In this document: positions 1 to 9,996 of the stretch, in pieces
How positions within the stretch are numbered: the first letter of the stretch is position 1
Layout of the letters: the number at the start of each line of letters is the position of its first letter
The notes under the pieces: generated by a model
What the model saw: the letters and a program-made list of their open reading frames with translations, nothing else
Databases searched by the model: none
What the model was told of the DNA's origin: nothing
Assembly (NCBI GenBank): GCA_018268895.1
Contig: JAFDVP010000001.1
Coordinates: 1,674,001 to 1,738,000, forward strand
DNA length: 64,000 nucleotides
Source: Acidobacteriota bacterium
GTDB taxonomy: Bacteria > Acidobacteriota > Terriglobia > Terriglobales > Acidobacteriaceae
Direction of reading: 5' to 3'
Translations under genes and position numbers: made by a program

Positions 1-1683
1 TCCACGACGCGCAACCTCTTCACCTTCGACGATCACATCTTCTGGACGCGCGGCCGTCACCAGGTCGAGGCAGGAGGCTGGGTGCAGCGCCTGCAATCGA
101 ACGACAACCTCGCGCAGAATCAGTTTGGCCAGGCGTCCTTCGCATCGCTCACGACCTTCCTTCAAGGCACAGTGAAGACCTTCACCGTCGTTCCCGCACC
201 GACGCGCCTGGGCTGGCGCTCGTGGCTGGGAGCGGCCTACCTTGAAGACACGATCCGTCTCACGCCCCGCATCGAGCTGCGCGCCGGTCTTCGCATCGAG
301 TCGTCGAACGGCTTCAACGAAGCGCAGGGCCGCGCCGCCAACTACGGCTTTACCAACGGCGTGATCGATACAAATCCAACCGTCGGCAACTCCGTGCTCT
401 CGGAGAACCGCGCGAAGTTTCTTCCCGCGCCACGCGTAGGCATCGCGTGGGACGTTCGCGGCAACGGCAAGACCAGCCTGCGCGCAGGCTTCGGTCTGCA
501 CTACTCGCTGCTCGACAACCTGAACTACCGCCCTGACCAGGCTGCGCCGTTCAACACGACGCTGTCGTTGTCGAACGTCGCAGTATCGAGCCTCAATATC
601 ACCCCATCGACGCAGCCTTCGGCCGGAACGCTGATCTCACCATCGACCGTACAGCCCGACCTCGCCACTCCGACCGTCGCATCGTGGAGCCTGCACATCG
701 AGCAGCAGATCGCCCCGAATACATCTCTAACGCTGGGCTACATCGGCTCGCACGGCTACAACCAGATCCTCTCCGCCGACTTGAACGAACCGGCTGCGAC
801 CGTCGTCAACGGAAGGATCTACTACCCGACGACAATCAAGCTGAACCCCGCTGTGGCAAATACAACCTCGTGGATCTCGCGCGGCTACAGCAACTACAAC
901 GGCCTTGTCGTCGATGTGCGCCGCAGCTTGTCGCGCGGCCTGCAGATACGCGGCAACTATACCTTCTCGAAGAACCTCGACAACGGCTCCGCATGGAACA
1001 CCAGCGTCAGCGCCAATACACCCGCGTTCGTCTCGTATCCCTACGATCCGAGCATCGACTACGGCCGTGCGGCTACGGACATTCGCCACCTGCTCGCAAT
1101 CAATGGCAGCTACGATCTCCCCTTCGGCACAGGTCACCTCATCGGAGCAAATCTTCATGGCATCGCAAACCGCGCCGTCAGCGGGTGGACGCTGAGCAGC
1201 ATCGTCGGCCTCCAGTCCGGCTTCCCCTTCTCACCGCAACTCGGCTATAACCCAACCGGGTCCGGCGATACGCGCAATCCCGTGCGGCCCGACATCAATC
1301 CAGACTTCCACGGCAATCTTTATCCACGGACGACACAACAATTCTTCAACCCCGCAGCCTTCCTTGCGCCCGCATATGGCACGGTGGGCAATCTGGGCCG
1401 CGACACACTCACCGGGCCCGGCCTTGCCAACGTGGACATCTCCCTGCTCAAGTCGACGCAGGTCTCCGAACGCATCCGCGCGCAGTTCCGCGCCGAGTTC
1501 TTCAATGCGCTCAACCGTGCGAACTTCGCTACGCCTAACCCAGTTGTCTTCAGCTCCGGGCCCACACAGGGCACGGCTGCAAACCAGACCGCGGCCGTCG
1601 TCGCCAGCCCCACCGCTGGAGTCATCACAGCCACCGCAACCACTTCACGCCAGATTCAGTTCGGACTCAAGCTGCTCTTCTAA
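1..1683 (+). CDS. TonB-dependent receptor, Oar-like (C-terminal part)
   Basis: The reading frame is open from base 1, so the gene starts upstream of the window and only the outer-membrane barrel end is seen (about 560 residues). The barrel shows alternating short strands with aromatic girdles, a segment reading DIRHLLAINGSYDLPFGTG, a late RAEFFNALNRANF motif and a terminal phenylalanine (QFGLKLLF), all typical of the very large acidobacterial TonB receptors that carry a carboxypeptidase-regulatory-like domain at the N-terminus (not visible here). The role is probably uptake of an oligosaccharide or siderophore across the outer membrane; the substrate cannot be read from the sequence. It ends 67 bp before the next gene, on the same strand. 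Confidence 0.9.
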   Translation, partial: STTRNLFTFDDHIFWTRGRHQVEAGGWVQRLQSNDNLAQNQFGQASFASLTTFLQGTVKTFTVVPAPTRLGWRSWLGAAYLEDTIRLTPRIELRAGLRIESSNGFNEAQGRAANYGFTNGVIDTNPTVGNSVLSENRAKFLPAPRVGIAWDVRGNGKTSLRAGFGLHYSLLDNLNYRPDQAAPFNTTLSLSNVAVSSLNITPSTQPSAGTLISPSTVQPDLATPTVASWSLHIEQQIAPNTSLTLGYIGSHGYNQILSADLNEPAATVVNGRIYYPTTIKLNPAVANTTSWISRGYSNYNGLVVDVRRSLSRGLQIRGNYTFSKNLDNGSAWNTSVSANTPAFVSYPYDPSIDYGRAATDIRHLLAINGSYDLPFGTGHLIGANLHGIANRAVSGWTLSSIVGLQSGFPFSPQLGYNPTGSGDTRNPVRPDINPDFHGNLYPRTTQQFFNPAAFLAPAYGTVGNLGRDTLTGPGLANVDISLLKSTQVSERIRAQFRAEFFNALNRANFATPNPVVFSSGPTQGTAANQTAAVVASPTAGVITATATTSRQIQFGLKLLF

Positions 1684-1750
1684 TCTCAACGCCTAACCCA
1701 ACATCGCTTCCCTCTTCCTCGCGCTGGTCTCGTAGACTGAGATCAGCGCG

Positions 1751-3451
1751 ATGCCTTTTGAGACCCCCAACACGGCCCCGCTCGTCGAAGCAGCCAGTCC
1801 GACACCCAGTGGATTCGCGCCACTTCGCATACGGCTCTTTCGAGACCGCTGGATCGCTTCGACAGTCTCGTCCGTAGGCACATGGATGCAGGACACAGCC
1901 GGCACATGGCTGATGACCTCGCTCACGGCCTCTCCGCTGTTGATCGCGCTGATGCAGACCGCGGCCTCGCTGCCCGTGCTTCTGCTCGGCCTTCTCGCGG
2001 GCGCAACCGCGGACATCTTCGACCGCCGCAAGCTGCTCATCTTCTGGCAGGCATGGATGCTGGGCTCGGTGGCGTTCCTGGCCGTACTCACCTTCTTCGG
2101 GCACATCTCGCCGTGGGCACTGCTGGCCTTCACCTTCCTGCTCAACATCGGTTCGGCGATGAACAATCCCGCGTGGCAGGCCATCATTCCGGAGCTTGTG
2201 CCGCGCGAGCTTATCCCCGACACGGTTGCACTCAACTCCGCCTCAAACAATCTTGCCCGCGCCGTCGGTCCCGCGCTCGGCGGCCTGATGGTGGCGGGCT
2301 TCGCCAATGTCTTCATGGGCGCGGGCTCCGTCTTTCTGCTCAACGCGCTGTCGTTCGCCGGAGTGATCTGGGTCCTCTACAACTGGAAGAGCACTCCGTT
2401 GTTCAAGTCGGCGCTTCCGTCGGAGCGCATCGCCGGCTCCATCATGACGGGCCTGCGCTACGTACGCTATGCTCCGGAGCTGAAGGCCTCGCTCGTGCGC
2501 ACCTTCACCTTCGCCTTTTTCGTCTCCGCCATCTGGGCGCTGCTGGCCGTCGTTGCCAGGCAGGACATGAACGAAGGAGCCATCGGTTATGGCATCCTCA
2601 ACGGTTCGCTTGGCCTCGGCGCAGTGATTGCAGCAACGCAGTTACCGAAGATACGACGCCGCTTCTCCGCCGACCAGATCATCGCAGCGAGCACGTTCTA
2701 CGACGTCATCACGCTGCTTGTGCTGGCCTACGCGCATAAGCCCTGGGTGATTATTCCCGCCCTTCTCGTCTCGGGCTTCGCGTGGACCAGCACCATGTCC
2801 ATGCTGAATACTTCGATACAACTCTCGGTGCCCGCATGGGTGCAGGCCCGCGCGCTCGGGACCTACCTGATGACCTTCCAGGGCGGCATGGCCTTTGGTT
2901 CTCTTACATGGGGGTTCGTCGCCGAACACACCTCGACGCCGATCGCGCTGACAGTATCAGCGTGCGGGCTTGCCCTCACGTATCCGATGATCCGGCGCTT
3001 TCATGTATTGCGCGGCCCGCTGCCCGACCACACACCGCTCCGCTCGTCGCGCCCTGCGCCGCAGCCTGCTCCCTTCCCGCTCGTCGACACACAGCAGGCC
3101 GATGATCCTGTCCACGCCGGCCCTGTGCGCATCTCCATCGACTATCGCATCCCAGCAGAGAACTACGCCGAGTTCACCCACGCCATCCACCAGCTCCGCG
3201 GCGTCCGGCTTCGCGACGGCGCCATCCGCTGGGGCATCTACCGCGACGCAATCGATCCCGAGCGACTCAACGAGACCTTCCTCATGGAGTCGTGGCTGGA
3301 CTATCTTCGTTCGCGTGAGCGCATCACCGCGGCTGATGAAGCCATTCGCGCCCGTGTCCGCGCCCTGCACAAGGGAGATGCGCCGCCGGTGATCTCCTAT
3401 CAGATCTACGCAAGAGAGATCACGCCGCACGATCCGCAATCGAACCTGTAA
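1751..3451 (+). CDS. MFS transporter, MFS_3/EntS-type, with C-terminal ABM-like domain
   Basis: 566 residues. The first ~420 residues are a 12-helix major facilitator with the MFS_3 (PF05977) pattern: an N-terminal LFRDRWIASTVSSVGTWMQD segment and the loop motif GATADIFDRRKLL. The last ~110 residues (from about 455, VRISIDYRIP) are soluble, alpha/beta and resemble the antibiotic-biosynthesis-monooxygenase-like extension found in many members of this family. The likely role is export of a small molecule across the inner membrane; family members include the enterobactin exporter EntS, but the substrate here is unknown. The start ATG gives a 67-bp gap from the TonB receptor gene, so cotranscription is possible. 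Confidence 0.85.
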   Translation: MPFETPNTAPLVEAASPTPSGFAPLRIRLFRDRWIASTVSSVGTWMQDTAGTWLMTSLTASPLLIALMQTAASLPVLLLGLLAGATADIFDRRKLLIFWQAWMLGSVAFLAVLTFFGHISPWALLAFTFLLNIGSAMNNPAWQAIIPELVPRELIPDTVALNSASNNLARAVGPALGGLMVAGFANVFMGAGSVFLLNALSFAGVIWVLYNWKSTPLFKSALPSERIAGSIMTGLRYVRYAPELKASLVRTFTFAFFVSAIWALLAVVARQDMNEGAIGYGILNGSLGLGAVIAATQLPKIRRRFSADQIIAASTFYDVITLLVLAYAHKPWVIIPALLVSGFAWTSTMSMLNTSIQLSVPAWVQARALGTYLMTFQGGMAFGSLTWGFVAEHTSTPIALTVSACGLALTYPMIRRFHVLRGPLPDHTPLRSSRPAPQPAPFPLVDTQQADDPVHAGPVRISIDYRIPAENYAEFTHAIHQLRGVRLRDGAIRWGIYRDAIDPERLNETFLMESWLDYLRSRERITAADEAIRARVRALHKGDAPPVISYQIYAREITPHDPQSNL

Positions 3452-3520
3452 CCTCATGCCTCATCGCCAGCCGTCACAAAACGGATTGCCGGAACATTCG
3501 TCCATCTATAGTAGGCAAAG

Positions 3521-4444
3521 ATGCGCCTTCTGAAGACACTCTCATCACTGACCTTCTGTGCAACCCTGACCTTTGCACAAACTGCGTCCAATGTACCGGA
3601 GCCGGCAGAACGTCCTCTTCCTGACATCACGGCGCTGATGCACGAGGTCGAAGAGCACCAGCACGCCGCAGAGACGATTCAGAAGGACTACATCTTTCAC
3701 GAAGTCATCACACAGCAAGCAACGAAAGGCAAGACTGAAAGCCGTGAGTTCGACGTCTTCTGGCTCCATGGAGTCGAAGTCCATAAGATGACGCGCAAGA
3801 ACGGACGCGATCTAACCGACGACGAGAAGAAGAAGGAAGACGAGCGGATCGACAAAGCGGTCGCAAAAGCGAAGGACCGCAAGAGTCATGCCGATGCCAA
3901 GGGCCAGGAGACAGACTCACAAGGACACGAGGAGATTACCGTCTCCAGATTTCTCGCACTCGGCAGCTTTACCAATCCGAGACGTCTTCAGGTCAGCGGG
4001 CGAGACACGATTGCTGTCGACTACACAGGAGATCCAAAGGCAAAGACGCGCAACCGGGCGGAGGATGTCGTTCGCACCCTTACTGGCACAATCTGGATAG
4101 ACGAGCAGGATCGAGTCATCTCACGGCTCGAAGGACACTTCGCCGGTAACTACAAGATCGGCGGCGGATTAGTCATGAGCATCAAGAAGGACACCAGCTT
4201 CTCCATGCAGCAGAAGAAGATCAACGGCGAGGTATGGCTCCCCGCCCAGGCTGAAGGACATGGCGCCGCGCGCGTCCTGCTCTTCGTCAACTTCGACGGC
4301 TCCGTCCACTTCGCCTTCTCCGACTACCGTAAGTTCAAAACAACCTCGACCATTCTTCCCGGAGTGAGCACGGTGAGCGATTCAGCTCCTGATGCAACCG
4401 CATCGCCCAACACACCGGAAAAGACCTCAGCCGCTCCGCAGTAG
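3521..4444 (+). CDS. Secreted protein of unknown function
   Basis: 307 residues with a signal peptide (MRLLKTLSSLTFCATLTFAQ, cleavage near residue 20). The mature protein has a highly charged Lys/Glu/Asp-rich stretch around residues 90-140 (DDEKKKEDERIDKAVAKAKD), followed by a beta-rich half with lines such as TGTIWIDEQDRVISRLEGHF and INGEVWLPAQAEGHGAARV. That pattern resembles the LolA/outer-membrane-lipoprotein-sorting type of beta-sandwich repeatedly seen in acidobacterial secreted proteins, but I do not recognise a named family. It lies 69 bp after the MFS gene and is convergent with the OmpA-like gene, whose stop is only 5 bp away. Export is well supported; function is unknown. Confidence 0.7.
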   Translation: MRLLKTLSSLTFCATLTFAQTASNVPEPAERPLPDITALMHEVEEHQHAAETIQKDYIFHEVITQQATKGKTESREFDVFWLHGVEVHKMTRKNGRDLTDDEKKKEDERIDKAVAKAKDRKSHADAKGQETDSQGHEEITVSRFLALGSFTNPRRLQVSGRDTIAVDYTGDPKAKTRNRAEDVVRTLTGTIWIDEQDRVISRLEGHFAGNYKIGGGLVMSIKKDTSFSMQQKKINGEVWLPAQAEGHGAARVLLFVNFDGSVHFAFSDYRKFKTTSTILPGVSTVSDSAPDATASPNTPEKTSAAPQ

Positions 4445-4449
4445 AACTG

Positions 4450-5679
4450 CTATCCGGCCTTCACAAACTCAACCCTGCGGTTATTGGCCTTGCCTTCGGC
4501 CGTTGCGTTGTCGGCCATAGGCTTCGTATCGCCGTAGCCCTTTGCTGTAAGCCTTGAGGCGTCAATACCCATTGCCGTGAGTTGCGCCTTCACCACATCG
4601 GCACGCTGTTGCGACAGAGCCAGGTTATGCGGCGACGATCCCGTATTGTCCGTGTGCCCATCGATCTCGAACTTCAGATCAGGATTATCCGTCATGATGC
4701 GCTTGATCTGGTTCAGCGTTCCCATGCTCTCCGGGCGCAGCGTGGCCTTGTCGATATCGAAGTTGATGCCGTGCGTTACGATCTTCGCGTCGGTAAACTT
4801 CTGACCGACCATATTCATACCACCGCCTGAAGCGATCCGCATGGTATGGAAGATAAGTGGGGCCTCCTGCGAGCCGATGCCACCCATCTTCAGCGAGAGC
4901 GGCGTGAAGTGCATATCCGGAACCATCAACACGCGGTACTGGTCGACATAAACCTTCAGTTGGTGGTTCTTTACCGCAAGCGCGATATGGTGCCAATGCC
5001 CCTTGTAGTTGTCGCTTCCGATCGCCACTGGAAGGTTCCCGTTCAAATTGACTTCGCTCGATGAGAAATCCGCCGAGTCTGCGCCGATGGAAAGCGACGC
5101 GGACTCGTCGCCATTGTCAAAAAACACCATCAGCGGATACGAATCGGCGAGAAAGAACGTGTCGTACTCAACCGTGAACTGCGGTCCAAGATAATTCTTG
5201 GTCTTGACTCGCGGACTGACCTGAACATAATTTCCGTCAGTGAGCAGGAAAGAGGAATACCCCTGTTGCTTGTTCACGACAGCCTGCCCCTTGACCAGTT
5301 CCCACTGCTCGGGAAACTCTCCATCCTGCGTGGAGACAAAGTCGTCTGCAAAGAGAATCGTATCGCCGGGCGTGAAGTCGTAGTTCTGATAGACCTTCAC
5401 AAGCGCGGCGGGCGATTGCGTCGTTTGCGGCGTATCTCCAGACGCAGCAGATGCGTCCGGCGTCGGTGCACTATTACCTGCGGGTTTAGAAGCGGGCTTT
5501 GCCGTGGAGCTTGCCCCACCCTCCGCCGTGTCCATTCCCTTGTCCATCGTGTCGCTCGTCTTTGTATCGATGCGCTGGACCTTGTCCTTCGCCGATTGCT
5601 TGATGCGGTCGAAGACGCCCTGCGCGGATGCTGGAATCGTCATCGCAATCACGATGGCAAAAACGATTTTCGTAGTCAT
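4450..5679 (-). CDS. OmpA-family protein with a lectin-like middle domain
   Basis: The start at 5679 (MTTKIVFAIVIAMTIPASAQ) is chosen because AAGGGAG lies 9 bp upstream and a signal peptide follows at once; an upstream in-frame ATG at 5745 would prefix 22 hydrophilic residues. Order of parts (410 residues): signal peptide; a short helical region ending in a Ser/Ala/Pro-rich linker; a ~190-residue beta-rich segment beginning DTILFADDF that looks like a concanavalin/laminin-G jelly roll; and a C-terminal OmpA domain (NFDIDKATLRPES, IDGHTDNTGS, RRVEFVKAG) expected to bind peptidoglycan. It is probably a periplasmic or outer-membrane envelope protein. It is divergent from the dehydratase gene at 5812 and convergent with the preceding secreted protein. 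Confidence 0.85.
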   Translation of the reverse strand: MTTKIVFAIVIAMTIPASAQGVFDRIKQSAKDKVQRIDTKTSDTMDKGMDTAEGGASSTAKPASKPAGNSAPTPDASAASGDTPQTTQSPAALVKVYQNYDFTPGDTILFADDFVSTQDGEFPEQWELVKGQAVVNKQQGYSSFLLTDGNYVQVSPRVKTKNYLGPQFTVEYDTFFLADSYPLMVFFDNGDESASLSIGADSADFSSSEVNLNGNLPVAIGSDNYKGHWHHIALAVKNHQLKVYVDQYRVLMVPDMHFTPLSLKMGGIGSQEAPLIFHTMRIASGGGMNMVGQKFTDAKIVTHGINFDIDKATLRPESMGTLNQIKRIMTDNPDLKFEIDGHTDNTGSSPHNLALSQQRADVVKAQLTAMGIDASRLTAKGYGDTKPMADNATAEGKANNRRVEFVKAG

Positions 5680-5811
5680 TGGACTTTTCTCCCTTGCATG
5701 TTCTTTCGTGCGAGAGGCCCCCTCATGGCACAAAGTTTCCTGCATGAGCAGATTTGGTCATACCACTCGAGTCATATCGGCTACGATGGTTGCAGGCGGT
5801 TTTAGAACGGA

Positions 5812-7314
5812 ATGCCCAGGACCCTCAAACTTGGCAACGCAGACGATGTAGCTGTAGCACTGGAACCCGTTTCAGAAGGCGAGTCCCTCGACGGCCTGCA
5901 ACTCTCTGCTCTCTCCGATGTTCCAGCGGGTCACAAAGTGGCGCTTGGCCCAATCGCGAAGGGCGATCCGGTCCGCAAATTCAACCAGATCATCGGTTTT
6001 GCGATACAGCCGATTGCCCCTGGCGAACACGTTCATACCCACAATCTGGCATCAGGAGAGTTCGAACGCGACTACGCCGTCGGCTCAGAGAGATGCCCGA
6101 GTGCATCTGCGATGTCCGCCACATTTCAGGGTTTTCTGCGCCCTGATGGCAGTGCCGGAACCAGAAATTATGTCGGGGTTCTGACCACCGTCAACTGCTC
6201 GGCAACAGTCGCGCGACGCATAGCCGCGCACTTCACGCCAGAGATCCTCAGTGCCTATCCCAATGTCGACGGCGTCGTTGCCATCACTCACGGCACGGGC
6301 TGCGGCATGTCTGACAAGGGCGAGCCAGCCGACCTGCTTCGGCGCGTCTTCACGGGATATGCCACGCACCCCAACTTTGCCGCCTCACTTCTGCTGGGCC
6401 TGGGCTGCGAGGCCAATCAGGTAGAGCGTCTTGTCTCGCTTGCAGGCAACAGCAGCACCATTTACAGCTCCACGATTCAGGACGAAGGTGGAACGATAGC
6501 CGCAATCCGCAACGGTACCGAGACCGTCTACCGGATGCTGGAACAGGCAAATCGCGCGACCAGAGCTGCCATCTCTGCCTCCAGGCTCGTCGTCGGCCTT
6601 CAATGCGGCGGCTCCGATGGATACTCGGGAATCGGCGCAAACCCCGCTCTTGGCGCGGCAGTCGATCTTCTCGTCAGACACGGAGGAACGGCGATTCTCT
6701 CCGAGACTCCGGAGATCTATGGCGCGGAACATCTGCTGACGCGGCGTGCTGCACGTCCCGATGTCGCCCATCGCCTGATCGAGCGCATCCACTGGTGGGA
6801 ACAGTACACTGCGCGCCACAACGGATCGATCGACAACAACCCCGCTCCCGGCAACAAGGCCGGCGGTCTGACAACGATTCTTGAAAAGTCGCTCGGCGCC
6901 GTAGCGAAGGGGGGAACGACCAATCTGAACGAGGTCTACCTTTACGCCGAGCGTGTTCGAGAGCGCGGTTTGGTCTTCATGGATTCCCCTGGCTTCGACC
7001 CGGTCTCGGCAACCGGGCAGGTGGCCTCGGGAGCCAATATCATCTGCTTCACCACCGGCCGCGGTTCGGTATTCGGCTGCAAACCAACGCCCTCGCTCAA
7101 GCTGGCTTCGAATACCGCACTGTATCGGCGCATGTCCGACGACATGGATATCAACTGCGGCACCATCATCGATGGAACGCAAACTGTAGAAGAGGTTGGG
7201 GCCGCTATCTTTGCGGAGATTCTCGCTACCGCCTCAGGAAAATTGAGCCGCAGTGAAGCCCACGGATTCGGCGAGGAAGAGTTCCAGCCGTGGCTTCTCA
7301 GTGCCACTCTATAG
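5812..7314 (+). CDS. UxaA/GarD-family sugar-acid dehydratase (altronate or galactarate type)
   Basis: 500 residues, the usual length for UxaA (~495). Residues 1-85 form the SAF-like N-terminal domain (VAVALEPVSEGESL, IAPGEHVHTHNL). The rest has the D-galactarate dehydratase/altronate hydrolase core: GFLRPDGSAGTRNYVGVLTT, the HGTGCGM motif, LGLGCEANQ, and a C-terminal INCGTIIDGTQTVEEVG. Family members remove water from altronate or galactarate to give a 2-keto-3-deoxy sugar acid, using Fe2+. The conserved cysteines of HGTGCG, LGCE and INCG are present. No uronate isomerase, KDG kinase or transporter lies nearby, so the exact substrate is undecided. The ribosome-binding site is weak. Confidence 0.88.
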   Translation: MPRTLKLGNADDVAVALEPVSEGESLDGLQLSALSDVPAGHKVALGPIAKGDPVRKFNQIIGFAIQPIAPGEHVHTHNLASGEFERDYAVGSERCPSASAMSATFQGFLRPDGSAGTRNYVGVLTTVNCSATVARRIAAHFTPEILSAYPNVDGVVAITHGTGCGMSDKGEPADLLRRVFTGYATHPNFAASLLLGLGCEANQVERLVSLAGNSSTIYSSTIQDEGGTIAAIRNGTETVYRMLEQANRATRAAISASRLVVGLQCGGSDGYSGIGANPALGAAVDLLVRHGGTAILSETPEIYGAEHLLTRRAARPDVAHRLIERIHWWEQYTARHNGSIDNNPAPGNKAGGLTTILEKSLGAVAKGGTTNLNEVYLYAERVRERGLVFMDSPGFDPVSATGQVASGANIICFTTGRGSVFGCKPTPSLKLASNTALYRRMSDDMDINCGTIIDGTQTVEEVGAAIFAEILATASGKLSRSEAHGFGEEEFQPWLLSATL

Positions 7315-7445
7315 TCCTTCTCCCACGGAAGTTACAGCATCCTGTGTGCCAGAGCACGCGGAAGAGACTAGCATAGAGGAAGGCCGTCTCCAGCGTAGGA
7401 GAACGCGGGGTCGCGTCGAATCGATCATTTGAAACAGAGGAAGCA

Positions 7446-9935
7446 ATGGCCACGAAGGCAGAAACACCAAAGCAGGCGTCGACACCCGCAGAGCAACCCG
7501 ATCGTGAACTCATATTCGATATCTTTCGTCGCTGGGGTTATCTCCAATCGTCGCTCGACCCTCTCGGTCAGTACCTTCCGCCTGAGCCATTCCCCACCCC
7601 GGTTCCTGAAAGCGAGTTCGCCGCGGAGGCCCGCCGCTACTACTGCGGGACCATTGCGCTGGAGTTCGGGCATATTCTCAATCCAGAGCAGCGCCAATGG
7701 CTACAGGAGCGCATGGAGACGAGGCCCGTCAAGCCCAACCAGGCGCACATCCTCACCAAGCTCATCCACGCCGATCTCTTCGAGCAGGTCATTCAGTCGC
7801 GCTACCTCGGCACCAAGCGGTTCTCACTCGAAGGCCTTACTGCGCTGATTCCCTTTCTCGATCGCATCTTTGAGACCGGCTCCGGCCTTGGCGTAACGAC
7901 GGCAATGCTTGCCATGAGCCACCGCGGCCGGCTGAACGTGATGACCAATACCATCGGCCGCGATCCTTCGGAGATATTCACGAAGTTTGAAGACGTCGAT
8001 CCCCGCAGCACCATGGGCGGCGGCGATGTGAAGTACCACATGGGCGCTACCGGCGAGTACACCGCGCCCGACGGCAAGGTCATGAGTCTGCACCTCGCCT
8101 CAAATCCCAGCCATCTTGAGGCTGTGAATCCAGTGTTGATGGGACGCACCCGCGCCAAGCAGGAGCGCATCGGCAAGGGCGGCAAGAAACGCATCCTCCC
8201 GATCATCATCCACGGAGACGCTGCCTTCGCAGGTCAGGGTGTCACGGCTGAAGCTCTCAATATGGCGACGCTGCACGGCTACAACATCGGTGGAACCATC
8301 CACGTCATCGTCAACAATCTTCTCGGCTTCACAGCGATCCCGGAGGAGTCGAACTCCACTCGCTTCTCCACTGACATCGCCAAGCGGTTGCCGGTCCCGA
8401 TCTTCCACGTCAACGCCGAAGACCCCGATGCCGTCGTTCGCGTTGCAAGCATCGCCATGGAGTATCGCCAGCAATTTGGCTCCGATATCGTCGTCGACCT
8501 GATCGGTTACAGAAAGCACGGTCACAGCGAGGTGGACGATCCCACGGTCACGCAGCCTCGCCGTTACGCCATCATTAAAGACCGCAAGCCTCTGTATCAG
8601 CTTTACGCTGAGAAGATTGGCGTGAATCCCGTCCAGGAGGCCGAGCAGATTCAGAAGGAACTGCTCGACGATCAAAAAGCTGCAACCAAAGCAGACCAGA
8701 AACCCAAGCTCTCTGAACTGCCCGAGTACTGGGATCCATACAAGGGGGGCGAGTTCGATCCAGCCGATGAGGTCAACACCGGCCTCTCCGCAGAGCGAGT
8801 CAATGAACTCGTCCAGAAGATCACTACAGTCCCCAAGGATTTTCACATTCACCCCAAGGTGAAGAAACTCTTCGAGCAGCGGCAGGAGATGGGCTCGGGC
8901 GCAAAGCCGTTCGACTACGGCACAGCAGAGTTGGTCGCCTTCGCATCGCTTCTCGAGAACGGCACACTGGTGCGTCTCACCGGGCAGGACTCGCAGCGTG
9001 GCACCTTCAACCAGCGTCACTCTGTGGTGGTCGATATCGAGACCGAGGTCCGCTACTCACCTCTAGCACACCTGGGCGAGAAGCAGGGCCGCTGGGAGGT
9101 CTACAACTCCCTGCTCTCCGAAGCAGCGGTACTCGGCTTCGAGTATGGGTTTGCCCGCGACTACCCTGAAGCCCTGGTGCTGTGGGAGGCGCAGTTCGGC
9201 GACTTCGCCAACGGCGCGCAGATCATCATCGACCAGTTCATCGCAGCCAGCGAAGCGAAGTGGGGACTACTTTCAGGCGTCGTGATGCTGCTGCCGCACG
9301 GCTACGAAGGTCAGGGGCCGGAGCACTCCAGCGCGCGCATCGAACGCTACCTGCAACTTGCGGCGAGCGACAATATGCAGATATGCCAGCCTTCCACGGC
9401 CGCGCAATACTTCCACCTGCTGCGGCGTCAGTCGATGCGCAAGTGGCGCAAACCACTCATCGTCTTCACCCCGAAGAGCATGTTGCGTCACCCCGACGCT
9501 TCGTCCTCCGTTGCCGACTTCGGCCGCGACCACTTCCTGAACGTGCTGCCCGACAACGATGTTGTCAACCCGCGGCGTCTGCTGGTTTGCAGCGGCAAGA
9601 TCGGCCACAATCTGCGGGTCGAGCGCGAGAAGCGCAAGGACAAGAGCGTCGGCATCATCTTCCTCGAACAGATGTATCCGTGGCCCGAGGAGGAGATGCA
9701 GGCTGCGCTCGACCAGCACCCTGGCGCGGAGGAGATCGTCTGGGTGCAGGAGGAGCCGGCCAACATGGGGGCCTTCACCTACGTGATGCCGCTGCTGCGC
9801 CGCGTCGCCCGCGACCGCGCCGTCCTCAGCGTCAAGCGCAGCGCGAACGCGACACCTGCAACCGGTTCGGCCAAGGCGCATGACATCGAAGAAAAGACAC
9901 TGATCGACCTGGCGCTGGGGACTGCCGAAAACTAA
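7446..9935 (+). CDS. sucA: 2-oxoglutarate dehydrogenase E1 component (short form)
   Basis: 829 residues; the TPP-dependent decarboxylase of the 2-oxoglutarate dehydrogenase complex (TCA cycle). Recognisable family blocks: AMSHRGRLNVMTNTIG, KYHMGATGEY, HLASNPSHLEAVNPV, the TPP/Mg site GDAAFAGQG...VNNLLGFTA, the central GQDSQRGTFNQRHSV, the GPEHSSARIER line, and the C-terminal PWPEEEMQ block. GAGGAAG 5 bp before the ATG fixes the start. It is about 100 residues shorter than the E. coli enzyme (933) and does not show the usual N-terminal E2-anchoring segment (family pattern NSxYLEELYxxYLxDPxSV); the N-terminus instead reads ELIFDIFRRWGYLQSSLDPLG. No E2 (sucB) or E3 gene is adjacent. A strong hairpin follows at 9997. 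Confidence 0.93.
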   Translation: MATKAETPKQASTPAEQPDRELIFDIFRRWGYLQSSLDPLGQYLPPEPFPTPVPESEFAAEARRYYCGTIALEFGHILNPEQRQWLQERMETRPVKPNQAHILTKLIHADLFEQVIQSRYLGTKRFSLEGLTALIPFLDRIFETGSGLGVTTAMLAMSHRGRLNVMTNTIGRDPSEIFTKFEDVDPRSTMGGGDVKYHMGATGEYTAPDGKVMSLHLASNPSHLEAVNPVLMGRTRAKQERIGKGGKKRILPIIIHGDAAFAGQGVTAEALNMATLHGYNIGGTIHVIVNNLLGFTAIPEESNSTRFSTDIAKRLPVPIFHVNAEDPDAVVRVASIAMEYRQQFGSDIVVDLIGYRKHGHSEVDDPTVTQPRRYAIIKDRKPLYQLYAEKIGVNPVQEAEQIQKELLDDQKAATKADQKPKLSELPEYWDPYKGGEFDPADEVNTGLSAERVNELVQKITTVPKDFHIHPKVKKLFEQRQEMGSGAKPFDYGTAELVAFASLLENGTLVRLTGQDSQRGTFNQRHSVVVDIETEVRYSPLAHLGEKQGRWEVYNSLLSEAAVLGFEYGFARDYPEALVLWEAQFGDFANGAQIIIDQFIAASEAKWGLLSGVVMLLPHGYEGQGPEHSSARIERYLQLAASDNMQICQPSTAAQYFHLLRRQSMRKWRKPLIVFTPKSMLRHPDASSSVADFGRDHFLNVLPDNDVVNPRRLLVCSGKIGHNLRVEREKRKDKSVGIIFLEQMYPWPEEEMQAALDQHPGAEEIVWVQEEPANMGAFTYVMPLLRRVARDRAVLSVKRSANATPATGSAKAHDIEEKTLIDLALGTAEN

Positions 9936-9996
9936 GGTTCTCGCTCAAAAAATCATTACCTTTCACTTGAAGTATTCGCCATAAGTATCTAAATCT

